Positions 9,386-17,903 are shown, numbered from the stretch's first letter. The stretch: DNA of 64,000 bases from an uncultured Pelagibacteraceae bacterium (GCA_902624315.1 CACNXC010000003.1:1-64000); one strand, 5' to 3'. Notes: generated by a model from the sequence alone, not told the origin. Numbers and translations are program-made.

Positions 9386-11491
9386 ATGACTTCAAACATC
9401 GAGACTATTCTTTTATATACTATTGGTGCCGGATTGTTATCTATAGTTTATGGATATTTAACTGGAAAAAATATTTTAAATTCAAGTGCTGGAAATTCTA
9501 AAATGCAAGATATTGCTTCAGCAATACAAATTGGTGCTAAAGCTTATCTAGCTAGACAATATAAAACAATTGCTATTGTTGGTGTTGTTGTTTTGGTTAT
9601 TGTAAGTTTTGCTTTCAGTATGCTTGTTGGTTTAGGCTACCTTATTGGTGCAACTTTATCAGGTATAGCTGGTTATGTTGGAATGTTGGTTTCAGTACAA
9701 GCAAATGTTAGGACAGCTGAGGCTTCTAGAAAAGGATTGGCTAGTGGTTTATCAGTAGCCTTTAAATCTGGTGCTGTAACTGGTATGTTGGTCGCTGGCT
9801 TAGCATTGTTATCAATAGCTGTTTATTATTATTTATTATTAAAATTTAATGTTGATGAGAGAGAAATTGTAAATGCATTGGTTGCTCTTGGATTTGGTGC
9901 ATCGTTAATTTCTATTTTTGCGAGACTTGGTGGGGGTATTTTCACTAAAGGTGCTGATGTTGGAGCTGATTTAGTTGGAAAAGTAGAGGCCGGTATACCA
10001 GAAGATGATCCAAGAAATCCTGCTGTAATCGCTGATAACGTTGGTGATAACGTAGGTGATTGCGCTGGAATGGCTGCTGATTTATTTGAAACTTATGCAG
10101 TAACTATCGTTGCTACAATGGTTTTATCCTCAATATTTTTTCCAGGAGATTTATCGATGATGATTTATCCACTAACAATTGGTGGGGCATGTATTTTAAC
10201 CTCAATTGTTGGAACTTTTTTTGTTAAACTTGGTAGAAGTAAAAATGTGATGGGGGCTTTGTATAAAGGATTTGTTGTATCAGCTTTAGCTTCCTTAGTT
10301 ATTTTATATCCAGTTACTAATTACGTTTTAGGTTTAGAAAATTCTTACGATTTAAATAATAAATCATTTTCTGGAATGAGTTTATATTATTGTGGAGTAA
10401 TAGGATTAGTTATTACAGGATTGCTAATTTGGGTGACAGAATATTATACAGGAACTAATTATAGACCTGTAAAAAGTGTTGCAAGCTCCTCTACGACTGG
10501 ACATGGTACCAACGTAATTCAAGGTTTAGCAATTTCTTTAGAGGCCACTGCTATACCAGCTTTGATAATTGTTGCTGGTATTTTGCTAACTAATCATATC
10601 GCTGGATTATATGGTATAGCTATAGCAGTAACAACAATGTTAGCTTTAGCAGGAATGGTTGTTGCATTAGACGCTTACGGACCAGTTACAGATAATGCTG
10701 GTGGTATTGCTGAAATGTCAAAGTTGCCAAATAATGTAAGAAAAACAACTGATGCATTAGATGCTGTAGGTAACACCACAAAAGCAGTTACAAAAGGTTA
10801 TGCTATTGGATCTGCGGGATTAGGTGCTCTAGTTCTTTTTGCGGCTTATACTGAAGATATAAAGCATTTTTCAAAAGAAATTGGCTCAAAATTAGAGGGA
10901 ATAGTTGTTACTTTTGACTTATCGAATCCTTATGTTGTAGTTGGTTTGTTGATTGGTGGAATGTTGCCTTATTTATTTGGATCTATGGGTATGCAAGCAG
11001 TTGGTAGAGCAGGGGGTGCTGTTGTTATTGAAGTAAGAAGACAATTTAAAAAGTACCCAGGTATAATGAAAAGAAAACAAAAACCTGATTATGCTAAATT
11101 AGTTGACCTATTAACTGTTGCTGCAATAAAAGAAATGATTGTCCCATCATTATTACCAGTTCTCTCACCAATTGTTTTATATTTAATAATATTTTCAATT
11201 GGGGGTCAAGTTGCTGCATTGGCGTCTGTTGGTGCAATGTTATTAGGTGTTATTATTACGGGTTTATTTGTTGCTGTTTCAATGACAGCAGGTGGAGGTG
11301 CTTGGGATAATGCTAAAAAATATATTGAAGACGGAAATCATGGCGGAAAAGGATCAGAGGCTCACAAAGCAGCAGTAACAGGTGATACGGTTGGTGATCC
11401 TTATAAAGATACAGCGGGACCAGCAGTAAATCCAATGATTAAGATAACAAATATTGTTGCTTTACTTTTATTAGCGGTTATCGCTGGCTAA
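9386..11491 (+). CDS. hppA: Membrane-bound proton-translocating pyrophosphatase
   Basis: 701 residues with about 16 membrane segments. The catalytic loop has [15 protein letters not shown], then [20 protein letters not shown] with its many aspartates, and the C-terminal [18 protein letters not shown] loop. It hydrolyses pyrophosphate and pumps protons across the inner membrane. The sequence GNTTK puts lysine at residue 466, where potassium-dependent enzymes have alanine, so this is the K+-independent class. It stands alone on the plus strand; its last 14 bases overlap the convergent bamE stop. Confidence 0.97.
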   Translation: MTSNIETILLYTIGAGLLSIVYGYLTGKNILNSSAGNSKMQDIASAIQIGAKAYLARQYKTIAIVGVVVLVIVSFAFSMLVGLGYLIGATLSGIAGYVGMLVSVQANVRTAEASRKGLASGLSVAFKSGAVTGMLVAGLALLSIAVYYYLLLKFNVDEREIVNALVALGFGASLISIFARLGGGIFTKGADVGADLVGKVEAGIPEDDPRNPAVIADNVGDNVGDCAGMAADLFETYAVTIVATMVLSSIFFPGDLSMMIYPLTIGGACILTSIVGTFFVKLGRSKNVMGALYKGFVVSALASLVILYPVTNYVLGLENSYDLNNKSFSGMSLYYCGVIGLVITGLLIWVTEYYTGTNYRPVKSVASSSTTGHGTNVIQGLAISLEATAIPALIIVAGILLTNHIAGLYGIAIAVTTMLALAGMVVALDAYGPVTDNAGGIAEMSKLPNNVRKTTDALDAVGNTTKAVTKGYAIGSAGLGALVLFAAYTEDIKHFSKEIGSKLEGIVVTFDLSNPYVVVGLLIGGMLPYLFGSMGMQAVGRAGGAVVIEVRRQFKKYPGIMKRKQKPDYAKLVDLLTVAAIKEMIVPSLLPVLSPIVLYLIIFSIGGQVAALASVGAMLLGVIITGLFVAVSMTAGGGAWDNAKKYIEDGNHGGKGSEAHKAAVTGDTVGDPYKDTAGPAVNPMIKITNIVALLLLAVIAG

Positions 11492-11963
11492 TTTCTTTTC
11501 TTTTTTTGGCCCTTACACCCAAAGGGTCATTAATTTTTTGTCTCATACTAGACATAAAATCATAAATAAAAGAATTTCTTGCAAAAGTCGCCTCAGTCGT
11601 TTCTTCAACAACTTTTATTTTTTTCATGTCATCCATGTTATAAAACTCTTTCTTTTTTAAAATTCCATAATCATCTATTTCAATAACAAGAATATCATTT
11701 TTAAAAATTTTCATTCTACCCAAATTTCTCAATCTGGATTGTGTTTGTTTTCTTTCGATATATATCCATATATCGTTATCAAATTTACTTCTAGTCGATG
11801 GTGTTCCAAGAATTTTTCTTACATCATTACTTGTTGACTGATCAACAATTAATTGTTTTTGTTTTTTATCTAAAAAAGGTACACCATGATGTTTTTCAAC
11901 TTTTTTAAAAGAACAATTTGATACTACTAATGCAAAAAAAAATATATATAATATTTTAATCAT
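11478..11963 (-). CDS. bamE: Outer membrane assembly lipoprotein BamE (SmpA/OmlA)
   Basis: 161 residues. The signal peptide ends in a lipobox-like VVSNC, so the mature protein would start at Cys16 and be lipidated. The SmpA/OmlA domain follows: a helix with [13 protein letters not shown], then [11 protein letters not shown] strands. BamE is an accessory subunit of the BAM complex that inserts beta-barrel proteins. A C-terminal extension of about 50 residues ([13 protein letters not shown]) goes beyond the minimal domain. Its ATG overlaps the divergent start of the next gene on a CATG. Confidence 0.85.
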   Translation of the reverse strand: MIKILYIFFFALVVSNCSFKKVEKHHGVPFLDKKQKQLIVDQSTSNDVRKILGTPSTRSKFDNDIWIYIERKQTQSRLRNLGRMKIFKNDILVIEIDDYGILKKKEFYNMDDMKKIKVVEETTEATFARNSFIYDFMSSMRQKINDPLGVRAKKRKEISQR

Positions 11964-12429
11964 GACTGAAAAATATATTAATGTTTATAACAATTTAATC
12001 AATTTCTCTAGAAATAAAGACTTATATAAAGCACTTAATAGAAAAGATAATTTTTCAGATCGATTAACGCTTTTTTTAATCCATTTTGCTTTCTTTTTAA
12101 AAACCTTCAAAAACAAAGAAAATAAGGAAATTTTACAAAAAATTTATGACTTTAATTTTAGACAATTGGAATTAAGCATAAGAGAAATAGGATATGGAGA
12201 TCAATCAATTAATAAAAAAATGAAAATTTATTTAAATTTATTTCATGCCATTGTTTCAGAAGTCCACTTTTGGGATAAACTAGATAAAAATGAAAAATCA
12301 AATAAACTATCCCTTTTTTTAGTGGATTTTAAAGAAATTGATATTTTGGTTGATTATTTTGATGTTTTTTATTTAAATTTGAAGAAAAAAAATTTGAATT
12401 TTTTCCTAAAAAGTGTAATTAGTCCTTAA
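11962..12429 (+). CDS. Ubiquinol-cytochrome c chaperone family protein (Cbp3-like)
   Basis: 155 residues, helical. It resembles the ubiquinol-cytochrome c chaperone domain family: [18 protein letters not shown], a long helix, then [15 protein letters not shown], where the G-Y/V-G-D segment is the family signature. Cbp3-type proteins help assemble cytochrome b of the bc1 complex. In other alphaproteobacteria the gene lies next to bamE and before rpmF/plsX, as here, supporting the call. The DUF177 (YceD) gene often found next is missing. The start codon overlaps bamE's on the other strand. Confidence 0.75.
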   Translation: MTEKYINVYNNLINFSRNKDLYKALNRKDNFSDRLTLFLIHFAFFLKTFKNKENKEILQKIYDFNFRQLELSIREIGYGDQSINKKMKIYLNLFHAIVSEVHFWDKLDKNEKSNKLSLFLVDFKEIDILVDYFDVFYLNLKKKNLNFFLKSVISP

Positions 12430-12431
12430 TT

Positions 12432-12614
12432 ATGGCTGTACCTAAACGAAAACAAACACCATCAAGAACTGGTATGAGAAGATCTCAAAATATGAAATTC
12501 TCAACAAAAAATGTGATTGAGGACAAAAAATCTGGCGAATATAGATTGTCTCATCACATAGATTTAAAAACTGGAATGTACAAAGGTCGTCAAGTTTTAG
12601 ACCCAAAAGAATAA
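12432..12614 (+). CDS. rpmF: Large ribosomal subunit protein bL32
   Basis: 60 residues starting [18 protein letters not shown], the hallmark of bL32. The protein is basic at the N-terminus and lacks the C-terminal cysteines found in zinc-binding forms. It sits two bases after the chaperone gene and 11 bases before plsX; the rpmF-plsX pair is widely conserved and links ribosome and phospholipid synthesis genes. Confidence 0.95.
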   Translation: MAVPKRKQTPSRTGMRRSQNMKFSTKNVIEDKKSGEYRLSHHIDLKTGMYKGRQVLDPKE

Positions 12615-12625
12615 ATTATATTTAA

Positions 12626-13627
12626 ATGTCTGATTTAACAAAAATTGCAGTCGATGCAATGGGTGGCGATGGATCACCTAAGAAAATTGTTGATGGTATT
12701 ATTCATAGTCATAAATCAAATAAAAATAATTTTTTTAAGATTTTTGGAAATAAAATAAAAATTGAGATGCTTATTAAAGATAAGTTAAATAAAAACTTCT
12801 ACGAAATAATTCACACTGATAATATTGTTAAAAGCACAGATAGTCCTCTTGAAGCTGCTAAAAAAGGTAAAAATACAAGTATGTGGCTTGCAATTGAAAG
12901 TGTAAAAAAAAAAGAGGCTGATATTGTAATATCTGCAGGAAATACCGGTGCCTTACTTGTTATTTCTAAATTAAATCTAAAGATGATTGAAAATATAGAC
13001 AAACCCGCATTATCTGCGTTATGGCCAAATAAGAAGGGGATGAGCGTGGTATTAGATTTAGGTGCTAACATTGAATGCAGTTCAAAAAATTTAGTTGATT
13101 TCTCAATTATGGGAGCGTCTTTATATAAGTCTCTTTATCCAAATGAAATACCTAATACAGCTTTGTTGAATATTGGTTCAGAGGAATTAAAGGGTAATGA
13201 AACTATAAAGGAAACTTTTCAGATACTAAATGAAAAGAAATCTAATAATTTTAATTTTTCAGGATACATAGAGGGTAATGAACTTATGGAAGGAAACGTA
13301 GATGTAATAGTTTCTGATGGTTTTACAGGTAATGTAGCGCTTAAAACAGCGGAGGGTACAGCAAATTTTATTTCTAATGAGCTTAAAAAAGTTTTTAAAG
13401 GTTCAATTTTAGGTAAATTATCAGCAATCTTAAATTTTACAAATCTAAATAAGTTTAAACAACGACTAGATCCTAGACTTTATAATGGTGCAATTTTTAT
13501 CGGTTTAGATTCGCCTGTTGTAAAAAGTCATGGTGGAACAGATTTTATTGGTTTTTCAAATTCATTAGAAGTGTGTAGTAAAATTGTCAAAGGTAATTTA
13601 ATCAATAAAATTAGAGAAAATATTTAA
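12626..13627 (+). CDS. plsX: Phosphate acyltransferase PlsX
   Basis: 333 residues, typical length. The N-terminal IAVDAMGGDGSP and the ADIVISAGNTGALL segment are family signatures, as is DVIVSDGFTGNVALKTAEG near residue 230. PlsX makes acyl-phosphate from acyl-ACP for PlsY-dependent glycerophospholipid synthesis. In many bacteria fabH follows directly; here the next start, ihfA, comes only three bases after the stop, so fabH is absent from this position. Confidence 0.95.
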   Translation: MSDLTKIAVDAMGGDGSPKKIVDGIIHSHKSNKNNFFKIFGNKIKIEMLIKDKLNKNFYEIIHTDNIVKSTDSPLEAAKKGKNTSMWLAIESVKKKEADIVISAGNTGALLVISKLNLKMIENIDKPALSALWPNKKGMSVVLDLGANIECSSKNLVDFSIMGASLYKSLYPNEIPNTALLNIGSEELKGNETIKETFQILNEKKSNNFNFSGYIEGNELMEGNVDVIVSDGFTGNVALKTAEGTANFISNELKKVFKGSILGKLSAILNFTNLNKFKQRLDPRLYNGAIFIGLDSPVVKSHGGTDFIGFSNSLEVCSKIVKGNLINKIRENI

Positions 13628-13630
13628 TTA

Positions 13631-13936
13631 ATGAGAATTAATTTGACTAAAAAAGATCTTGTAAATGCAATTTACATGCAAGTTGGTTTTTCAAAACAAA
13701 TTACAGAAAATTTAGTTGAGGAATTTTTTTCTATAATTATTTCTAATTTATGCAAAAAAGAGTCTGTCAAGATATCAAAATTTGGAACATTTTCGATTAG
13801 ATCAAAAAGTTCTAGAATTGGCAGAAATCCAAGAACTAAAGAAGAAAAACAGATTTCTAAGAGAGATGTTATTCTATTCAGGCCATCAAAAGATTTTAAA
13901 GAATTCATAAACAATAGCGAAAAGAATGCAACCTAA
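13631..13936 (+). CDS. ihfA: Integration host factor alpha-type DNA-binding protein
   Basis: 101 residues of the HU/IHF family. Visible are the N-terminal LTKKDLVNAIY helix, KISKFGTFSIR, and the beta-arm RIGRNPRTKEEKQISKRDVILFRPS with the intercalating proline. The length and its position after plsX favour IHF alpha rather than HU. IHF bends DNA by roughly 180 degrees at specific sites and supports recombination, replication and transcription. An integrase lies 2.5 kb downstream, although IHF here is clearly the chromosomal gene. Confidence 0.8.
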   Translation: MRINLTKKDLVNAIYMQVGFSKQITENLVEEFFSIIISNLCKKESVKISKFGTFSIRSKSSRIGRNPRTKEEKQISKRDVILFRPSKDFKEFINNSEKNAT

Positions 13937-13981
13937 TAACACTTGATAAAGATTGAATTTTACAATAGAAGTCTGAAATTT

Positions 13982-14056
13982 GGTCCCTTCGTCTATCGGT
14001 TAGGACACGTGGTTTTCATCCTCGAAAGAGGGGTTCGATTCCCCTAGGGACCGCCA
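13982..14056 (+). tRNA. tRNA-Glu (anticodon TTC)
   Basis: A complete cloverleaf. The acceptor stem GGTCCCT pairs with AGGGACC, the anticodon arm GTTTTCATC has TTC in the loop, the T-arm is GGGGTTCGATTCCCC, the discriminator is G and CCA is encoded. A TACAAT at 13961-13966 could serve as the -10 box, but the -35 is poor. A GIY-YIG gene starts six bases after the CCA. tRNA genes are common integration points and a tyrosine recombinase lies 2.4 kb downstream. Confidence 0.97.
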
Positions 14057-14061
14057 TTTTT

Positions 14062-14310
14062 ATGATATTTTATGTTTATATGCTTAAAAGCGTAAATAAT
14101 AAAATAACAAAATCATATGTTGGATACACTAATAACCTTAAATTAAGATTAAAAAAACATAATACAGGGACTGGAGCTAAGTCAACACGTGGTTTAAAAT
14201 GGAAAATTATCTATAAAAAAAGATTTTATGATAAAAACTTAGCAATGTCATATGAATATAAATTAAAAAAAGATAAAAAAAAAAGAAAGTATTTACTAAG
14301 TTTAAGCTGA
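14062..14310 (+). CDS. GIY-YIG endonuclease domain protein (UPF0213/YhbQ type)
   Basis: 82 residues. The fold signature is FYVYMLKS, then SYVGYTNNLKLRLKKHNTG (the second half of GIY-YIG with the catalytic arginine), and a conserved Glu in SYEYKLKK. Small free-standing members of this family are widespread; a DNA-processing role is suspected but for most is unproven. It starts six bases after tRNA-Glu and its stop is followed two bases later by the glycosyltransferase, so the three may be read from one promoter. Confidence 0.85.
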   Translation: MIFYVYMLKSVNNKITKSYVGYTNNLKLRLKKHNTGTGAKSTRGLKWKIIYKKRFYDKNLAMSYEYKLKKDKKKRKYLLSLS

Positions 14311-14312
14311 CT

Positions 14313-16418
14313 ATGAAAATAGCATCAATTTTACCATACAAAGAAAACTATACACAAAAAGGAGCGGGAGCTGTTGCTTTATGGATAAGTGAATTTATGA
14401 GAGATTCTATTTTTAAAAATAGAACATATGTTTTTGGAAGTACTGTAAATAAGAATTATCTTACTAAAAACTATATAAATATAAATATAAACAATATAAA
14501 TTCTAGATTAAATAGTACTACAAAAGAATATTCTAAAAATATTATCAAAAAAATTAAAAATCAAAATTTTGATATTATAGAATTACATAACAGACCTGTG
14601 ATGGTCAGAGATTTTTTTAAAAAAATTAATTCTAAGATAATTTTATATTTTCATAATGATCCAACAACAATGAAAGGTGCTAAGTCAGTAAATGAGCGTA
14701 TTTATTTATTGGAAAATGTTGACAAGATAATATTTATTTCAAAATGGGTTAAACAAAGATTTTTTAAAAATTTACCAGCTTTATCAGACAACAAAACTCA
14801 AATAATTTATCATAGCATTGATCCAATAGAAAAAAAAATTAAAAAGAATAAACAAATAATTTTTGTAGGTAAACTAAATGAGTCAAAAGGCTATGATCTT
14901 TATTGTAAGTCTATGTTTAAAGTTTTAAATTTATACAAAGATTGGAAAGCCTATTCTGTAGGAGAAGAAAAAAGATTTCAAAATTATCCCACACACAAAA
15001 GACATTTTAATTTAGGCCAAATATCACACAATAAAGTATTAGATTTTTTAAGTGAATCGGAAATTGCAATAATTCCATCTAGGTGGGAAGAACCTTTTGG
15101 CAGAACTGCTCTTGAAGCTTCCTCAAGAGGATGTGCAACAATAATATCTAACACTGGTGGGTTAGCCGAAACCACAGATTATGCACTTAAATTAAAAAAG
15201 TTAGATGTTACAAATATTGAGACAGAAACTATCAAATTAATCGAAAATTATGAATTTAGAAAAAAAATTCAAAAAAATAGTAAAAAATTTGTAAAACATA
15301 AATTAAAGATAAATTCTAAAGTAATTGACTTGATGAGAGACTCATTATTTCCATTTAACAAAATCAATATTAACAAAGGTAAATTAAGAATTTTGAATAT
15401 CTATAATTTAGCTCAAAAACTTAATCATAGAATTTATAATTTATCATTAGGTAAAAAATTTACTAACGGTTTTATCAGAAATGGACATGATGTAATTGAA
15501 ATAAGTGACCGAGATTACGTTAGACAAAATAAAGGTCTTAATTTGTTGAATATTAAAGATAAGTTCCATACTTATCTTGTTGAAACTTTTAAGAATTATA
15601 ATCCTGACCTCATTATTTTTGGACACTCTGACAATATTACAGAGAATATTTTAAATGATTTTAAATTAATCAATAAAAATGTAATTATTTCACAATGGAA
15701 TGAAGATCCTTTAATGGCTAATTTGCCTGATACATTTGTCAATATAAATAAATTAAAAAAATTTATCCCTATTGTTGATCATTCATTTATAACAACAAAT
15801 CCCTCAGTATTAAAATTTTCAAAAAAAAACAATCAACATATTCATTTTTTCATGACTCCAGTAGATAGAAATATAGAGTGTTTTGATGTTTTTAAACTTA
15901 AACCTCGAAATGATGTTTTTTATGCAATGAGTCACGGAGTTAATCGAGCAACTTTAAAAGAAGGAAAAACAGATAATAGAGTAAATTTTCTAAATAAACT
16001 TATCAAAAAATGTGATGGTATCAAATATGATTTTTATGGTTTTGGTAAACAAGAGCCTGTTTGGGGTAATGAATTTTATAGATCGTTATTAAATTCAAAA
16101 ATGGCATTAAATCTTAGTCGAGGAAAGCCTACAAAACATTATTCAAGTAATAGAATTGCTTCTCTTATGGGAAATGGCCTCATGGTTTTGATAGATGAAA
16201 AAGTTAAAATGAATAATTTTTTTAACTCAAATGAAATTGTTTCTTATTATGATATTAATGATTTAGCTGACAAAATAAAATTTTATAAGAAAAACGATAG
16301 ATCTAGAATAAAAATAGCAAAAAAGGGCAAAGAAAAATATTTCAAATTATTTAACGAGGTAAAAATTTCAAAATATATCATTGATAAATCTTTAGGAAAA
16401 AAGGTTTCTTTAATTTGA
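14313..16418 (+). CDS. Two-domain glycosyltransferase
   Basis: 701 residues with two glycosyltransferase-like halves. Residues about 1-350 are GT4-like: GAGAVALWISEF near the N-terminus, HNRPVM, FVGKLNESKGYDLY and the C-terminal nucleotide-sugar motif IIPSRWEEPFGRTALEAS, then GGLAETTDYA. Residues about 360-701 form a second GT-B-like unit of the Glyco_trans_1_2/CgeB kind, with YDFYGFGKQ, SKMALNLSRGKPTKHYSSNRI and a Rossmann-like FLNKLIKK. Both are probably cytoplasmic and build a surface polysaccharide. The acceptor and sugars are unknown. Two-domain GTs like this occur in variable SAR11 surface-modification regions. Confidence 0.75.
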   Translation: MKIASILPYKENYTQKGAGAVALWISEFMRDSIFKNRTYVFGSTVNKNYLTKNYINININNINSRLNSTTKEYSKNIIKKIKNQNFDIIELHNRPVMVRDFFKKINSKIILYFHNDPTTMKGAKSVNERIYLLENVDKIIFISKWVKQRFFKNLPALSDNKTQIIYHSIDPIEKKIKKNKQIIFVGKLNESKGYDLYCKSMFKVLNLYKDWKAYSVGEEKRFQNYPTHKRHFNLGQISHNKVLDFLSESEIAIIPSRWEEPFGRTALEASSRGCATIISNTGGLAETTDYALKLKKLDVTNIETETIKLIENYEFRKKIQKNSKKFVKHKLKINSKVIDLMRDSLFPFNKININKGKLRILNIYNLAQKLNHRIYNLSLGKKFTNGFIRNGHDVIEISDRDYVRQNKGLNLLNIKDKFHTYLVETFKNYNPDLIIFGHSDNITENILNDFKLINKNVIISQWNEDPLMANLPDTFVNINKLKKFIPIVDHSFITTNPSVLKFSKKNNQHIHFFMTPVDRNIECFDVFKLKPRNDVFYAMSHGVNRATLKEGKTDNRVNFLNKLIKKCDGIKYDFYGFGKQEPVWGNEFYRSLLNSKMALNLSRGKPTKHYSSNRIASLMGNGLMVLIDEKVKMNNFFNSNEIVSYYDINDLADKIKFYKKNDRSRIKIAKKGKEKYFKLFNEVKISKYIIDKSLGKKVSLI

Positions 16419-16423
16419 ATAAT

Positions 16424-17377
16424 TTAAATTTTGATTTTGTTTAGAGCGTTGTTTTTAAAGATATTTGCTTCTCTTATATATCTTCTAACCATCTGTGTTG
16501 TTTTATGGCCAGTCATTGCCATAATGCTACGTTCATCGGCGCCAGACTCTGCAGCAGCAGTTGCAAAACCAGATCTCAAACTATGACCTGCAAAATTTTT
16601 ATTCTCAATGCCTGCTAAATTTAAATATTCTTTTATTAACAAAACCACTGATTGGTCGGTTAATCTTTTTTCAGTAAGAGATAAACCTTTGGAAAATCTT
16701 CTAAAAATAGGTCCAGATTTAATTTTAGAAATTTCTAGCCACTTTTTAAGATTGACTACAGGACAGTAGTTTTCGTTAGTAAAATAGGGTAGTCCTTTAA
16801 TCATTCCTTCACCGAATTGATCAGTTTTTGACCTTCTAATGGTGATTTTAAGACCTTCAGTTACAAATTCCAAGTCTTCATAATCAATAGAAATAAGCTC
16901 AGTTCGTCTAAAACCACCTCCAAAGCCCACTAAGATAATTGACTTATCTCTAAACTTTTTTACATCATCAATTTTTTGCTTATCTATTACATTAATTATT
17001 AATTTTAAATGATTGATTAATATGGGTTTTTTGCCTTTTTGAATACTACCTTTTACCCTTTTTATTCCCATTAAATTTTCAACAATAATTGGATGTTTTG
17101 TATCTAGATAATGTCCCTTAAGTTTATGCACCATGCTTATGGAAACTAATCTTCTTCTTAAAGTACTAATTTTTGACTTTTTAGAGAGATGAGTTAGGTA
17201 TAAGGAAACTATTTTTGGCTCTGATGGCAAAGAATTTAAACCATGCTTAAAACAAAAAGCTCCAAAATCCTTAAAGTCTGATTTATAGGCTCTTAAAGTA
17301 TTATTTGCCTTTGAACTTTTAAGGTTATTCAAAGTTGCTTCATGAAGCATTTTTAAATCTGTTGTCAGTTCATTCAT
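16424..17377 (-). CDS. Tyrosine recombinase/phage-type integrase
   Basis: 317 residues, full length and apparently intact. The N-terminal SAM-like core-binding domain has NTLRAYKSDFKDFGAF. The catalytic domain keeps all residues: Arg157 (GFRRTE), Lys184 (SKTDQ), His265 and Arg268 (GHSLRSGFA), His291 (TGHKT) and Tyr300 (RRYIR). The C-terminal motifs resemble chromosomal and plasmid integrases more than XerC/XerD. It is convergent with the glycosyltransferase (five-base gap). No other phage gene is nearby. A near-perfect inverted repeat (17381-17415) begins four bases upstream of its ATG and covers a plausible promoter (TTGATA, 17 bases, TATTGT), suggesting autoregulation or a recombination site. 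Confidence 0.93.
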   Translation of the reverse strand: MNELTTDLKMLHEATLNNLKSSKANNTLRAYKSDFKDFGAFCFKHGLNSLPSEPKIVSLYLTHLSKKSKISTLRRRLVSISMVHKLKGHYLDTKHPIIVENLMGIKRVKGSIQKGKKPILINHLKLIINVIDKQKIDDVKKFRDKSIILVGFGGGFRRTELISIDYEDLEFVTEGLKITIRRSKTDQFGEGMIKGLPYFTNENYCPVVNLKKWLEISKIKSGPIFRRFSKGLSLTEKRLTDQSVVLLIKEYLNLAGIENKNFAGHSLRSGFATAAAESGADERSIMAMTGHKTTQMVRRYIREANIFKNNALNKIKI

Positions 17378-17380
17378 ATA

Positions 17381-17415
17381 ATTACTATTGATAACAATAA
17401 ATTATCACTAGTAAT
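17381..17415. promoter_or_regulatory. 14-bp inverted repeat beside the integrase gene (candidate recombination core or operator)
   Basis: Left arm ATTACTATTGATAA (17381-17394), a 7-base spacer, right arm TTATCACTAGTAAT (17402-17415): 13 of 14 positions match as an inverted repeat. A further half-site, AGTGAT at 17422-17427, mirrors the ATCACT of the right arm. Arms that face each other with ATAA and TTAT around 6-8 central bases are what Xer and phage integrases cut. The repeat also overlaps the likely integrase promoter. Which role is correct cannot be settled from sequence. Confidence 0.55.
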
Positions 17416-17458
17416 ATATCAAGTGATTTTTAATGTCAATAGTTTAAATATAAAAATT

Positions 17459-17635
17459 ATGGGTTCAATTGATGGAGAAATTCCTGCTGTATGGTTTTTA
17501 ATTACCTCTGTGGGATTTATTATTTTAAGTTCAATTCAGTACAAAAATCATGGCAAAAGCATTGAAACTATTTTTTTATCTATCTTGGCAATCTTATTTT
17601 TAATCAGCTATTTTATCTTAGTTTTCAAAGCTTAA
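17459..17635 (+). CDS. Small two-helix membrane protein, unknown function
   Basis: 58 residues if the ATG at 17459 is used; a GTG at 17423 would add 12 residues that look less protein-like. Two hydrophobic segments (AVWFLITSVGFIILSSI and IFLSILAILFLISYFILVF) flank a short polar loop with KNHGKS. No ribosome-binding site is obvious. It is divergent from the integrase across the inverted repeat. I recognise no family, but the regular spacing of two membrane helices makes a real protein plausible. Confidence 0.5.
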   Translation: MGSIDGEIPAVWFLITSVGFIILSSIQYKNHGKSIETIFLSILAILFLISYFILVFKA

Positions 17636-17730
17636 TTTATCCCCAATATTCACAGGAATTTTTGTAAATTTTCAGAATCAATTAAAAGGTGATACAGCTT
17701 TAAAATCATAACTGTTAAAGTATATATGAA

Positions 17731-17903
17731 TTAAGGGGCAACCCTTAACTGGCCAATTGGGCAAAAGCCGAGAGGTACAAATCCAAGGGGCAGAAAGTTC
17801 TGCAAAGCATCGCTGAACATGCAGAACGGGAGGCATGGCGGTAGCGCATCAACGACGTGCCAAAACAACTGTTCTTTGCACCCTTAAAAGTGCAAGGAAA
17901 CAG
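17731..17903 (+). ncRNA. Candidate structured RNA upstream of ogt
   Basis: This stretch is visibly GC-richer than its surroundings. Hairpins: 17731-17748, a perfect 7-bp stem TTAAGGG/CCCTTAA with a GCAA tetraloop; 17797-17827, GTTCTGC paired with GCAGAAC; 17832-17861, GGCATG with CGTGCC enclosing GCG/CGC; 17869-17903, a 13-bp stem with one bulge (CTGTTC, TTTGCAC against GTGCAAG, GAACAG with the extra A). The last loop plus its closing base repeats CCCTTAA and could pair with the first stem's TTAAGGG. A TATATA at 17721-17726 could be a -10 box. It is not recognisably tmRNA, RNase P, SRP or a known riboswitch. No T-run follows, so it may be a leader of ogt. Confidence 0.5.

Noticed and set aside
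16424-17377. Prophage
   Set aside because: The integrase is alone; no structural, lysis or replication genes accompany it.
17636-17665. TTATCCCCA followed by TTCACAGG, resembling DnaA boxes
   Set aside because: Only one imperfect match, no cluster of boxes and no dnaA, dnaN or other origin genes nearby.
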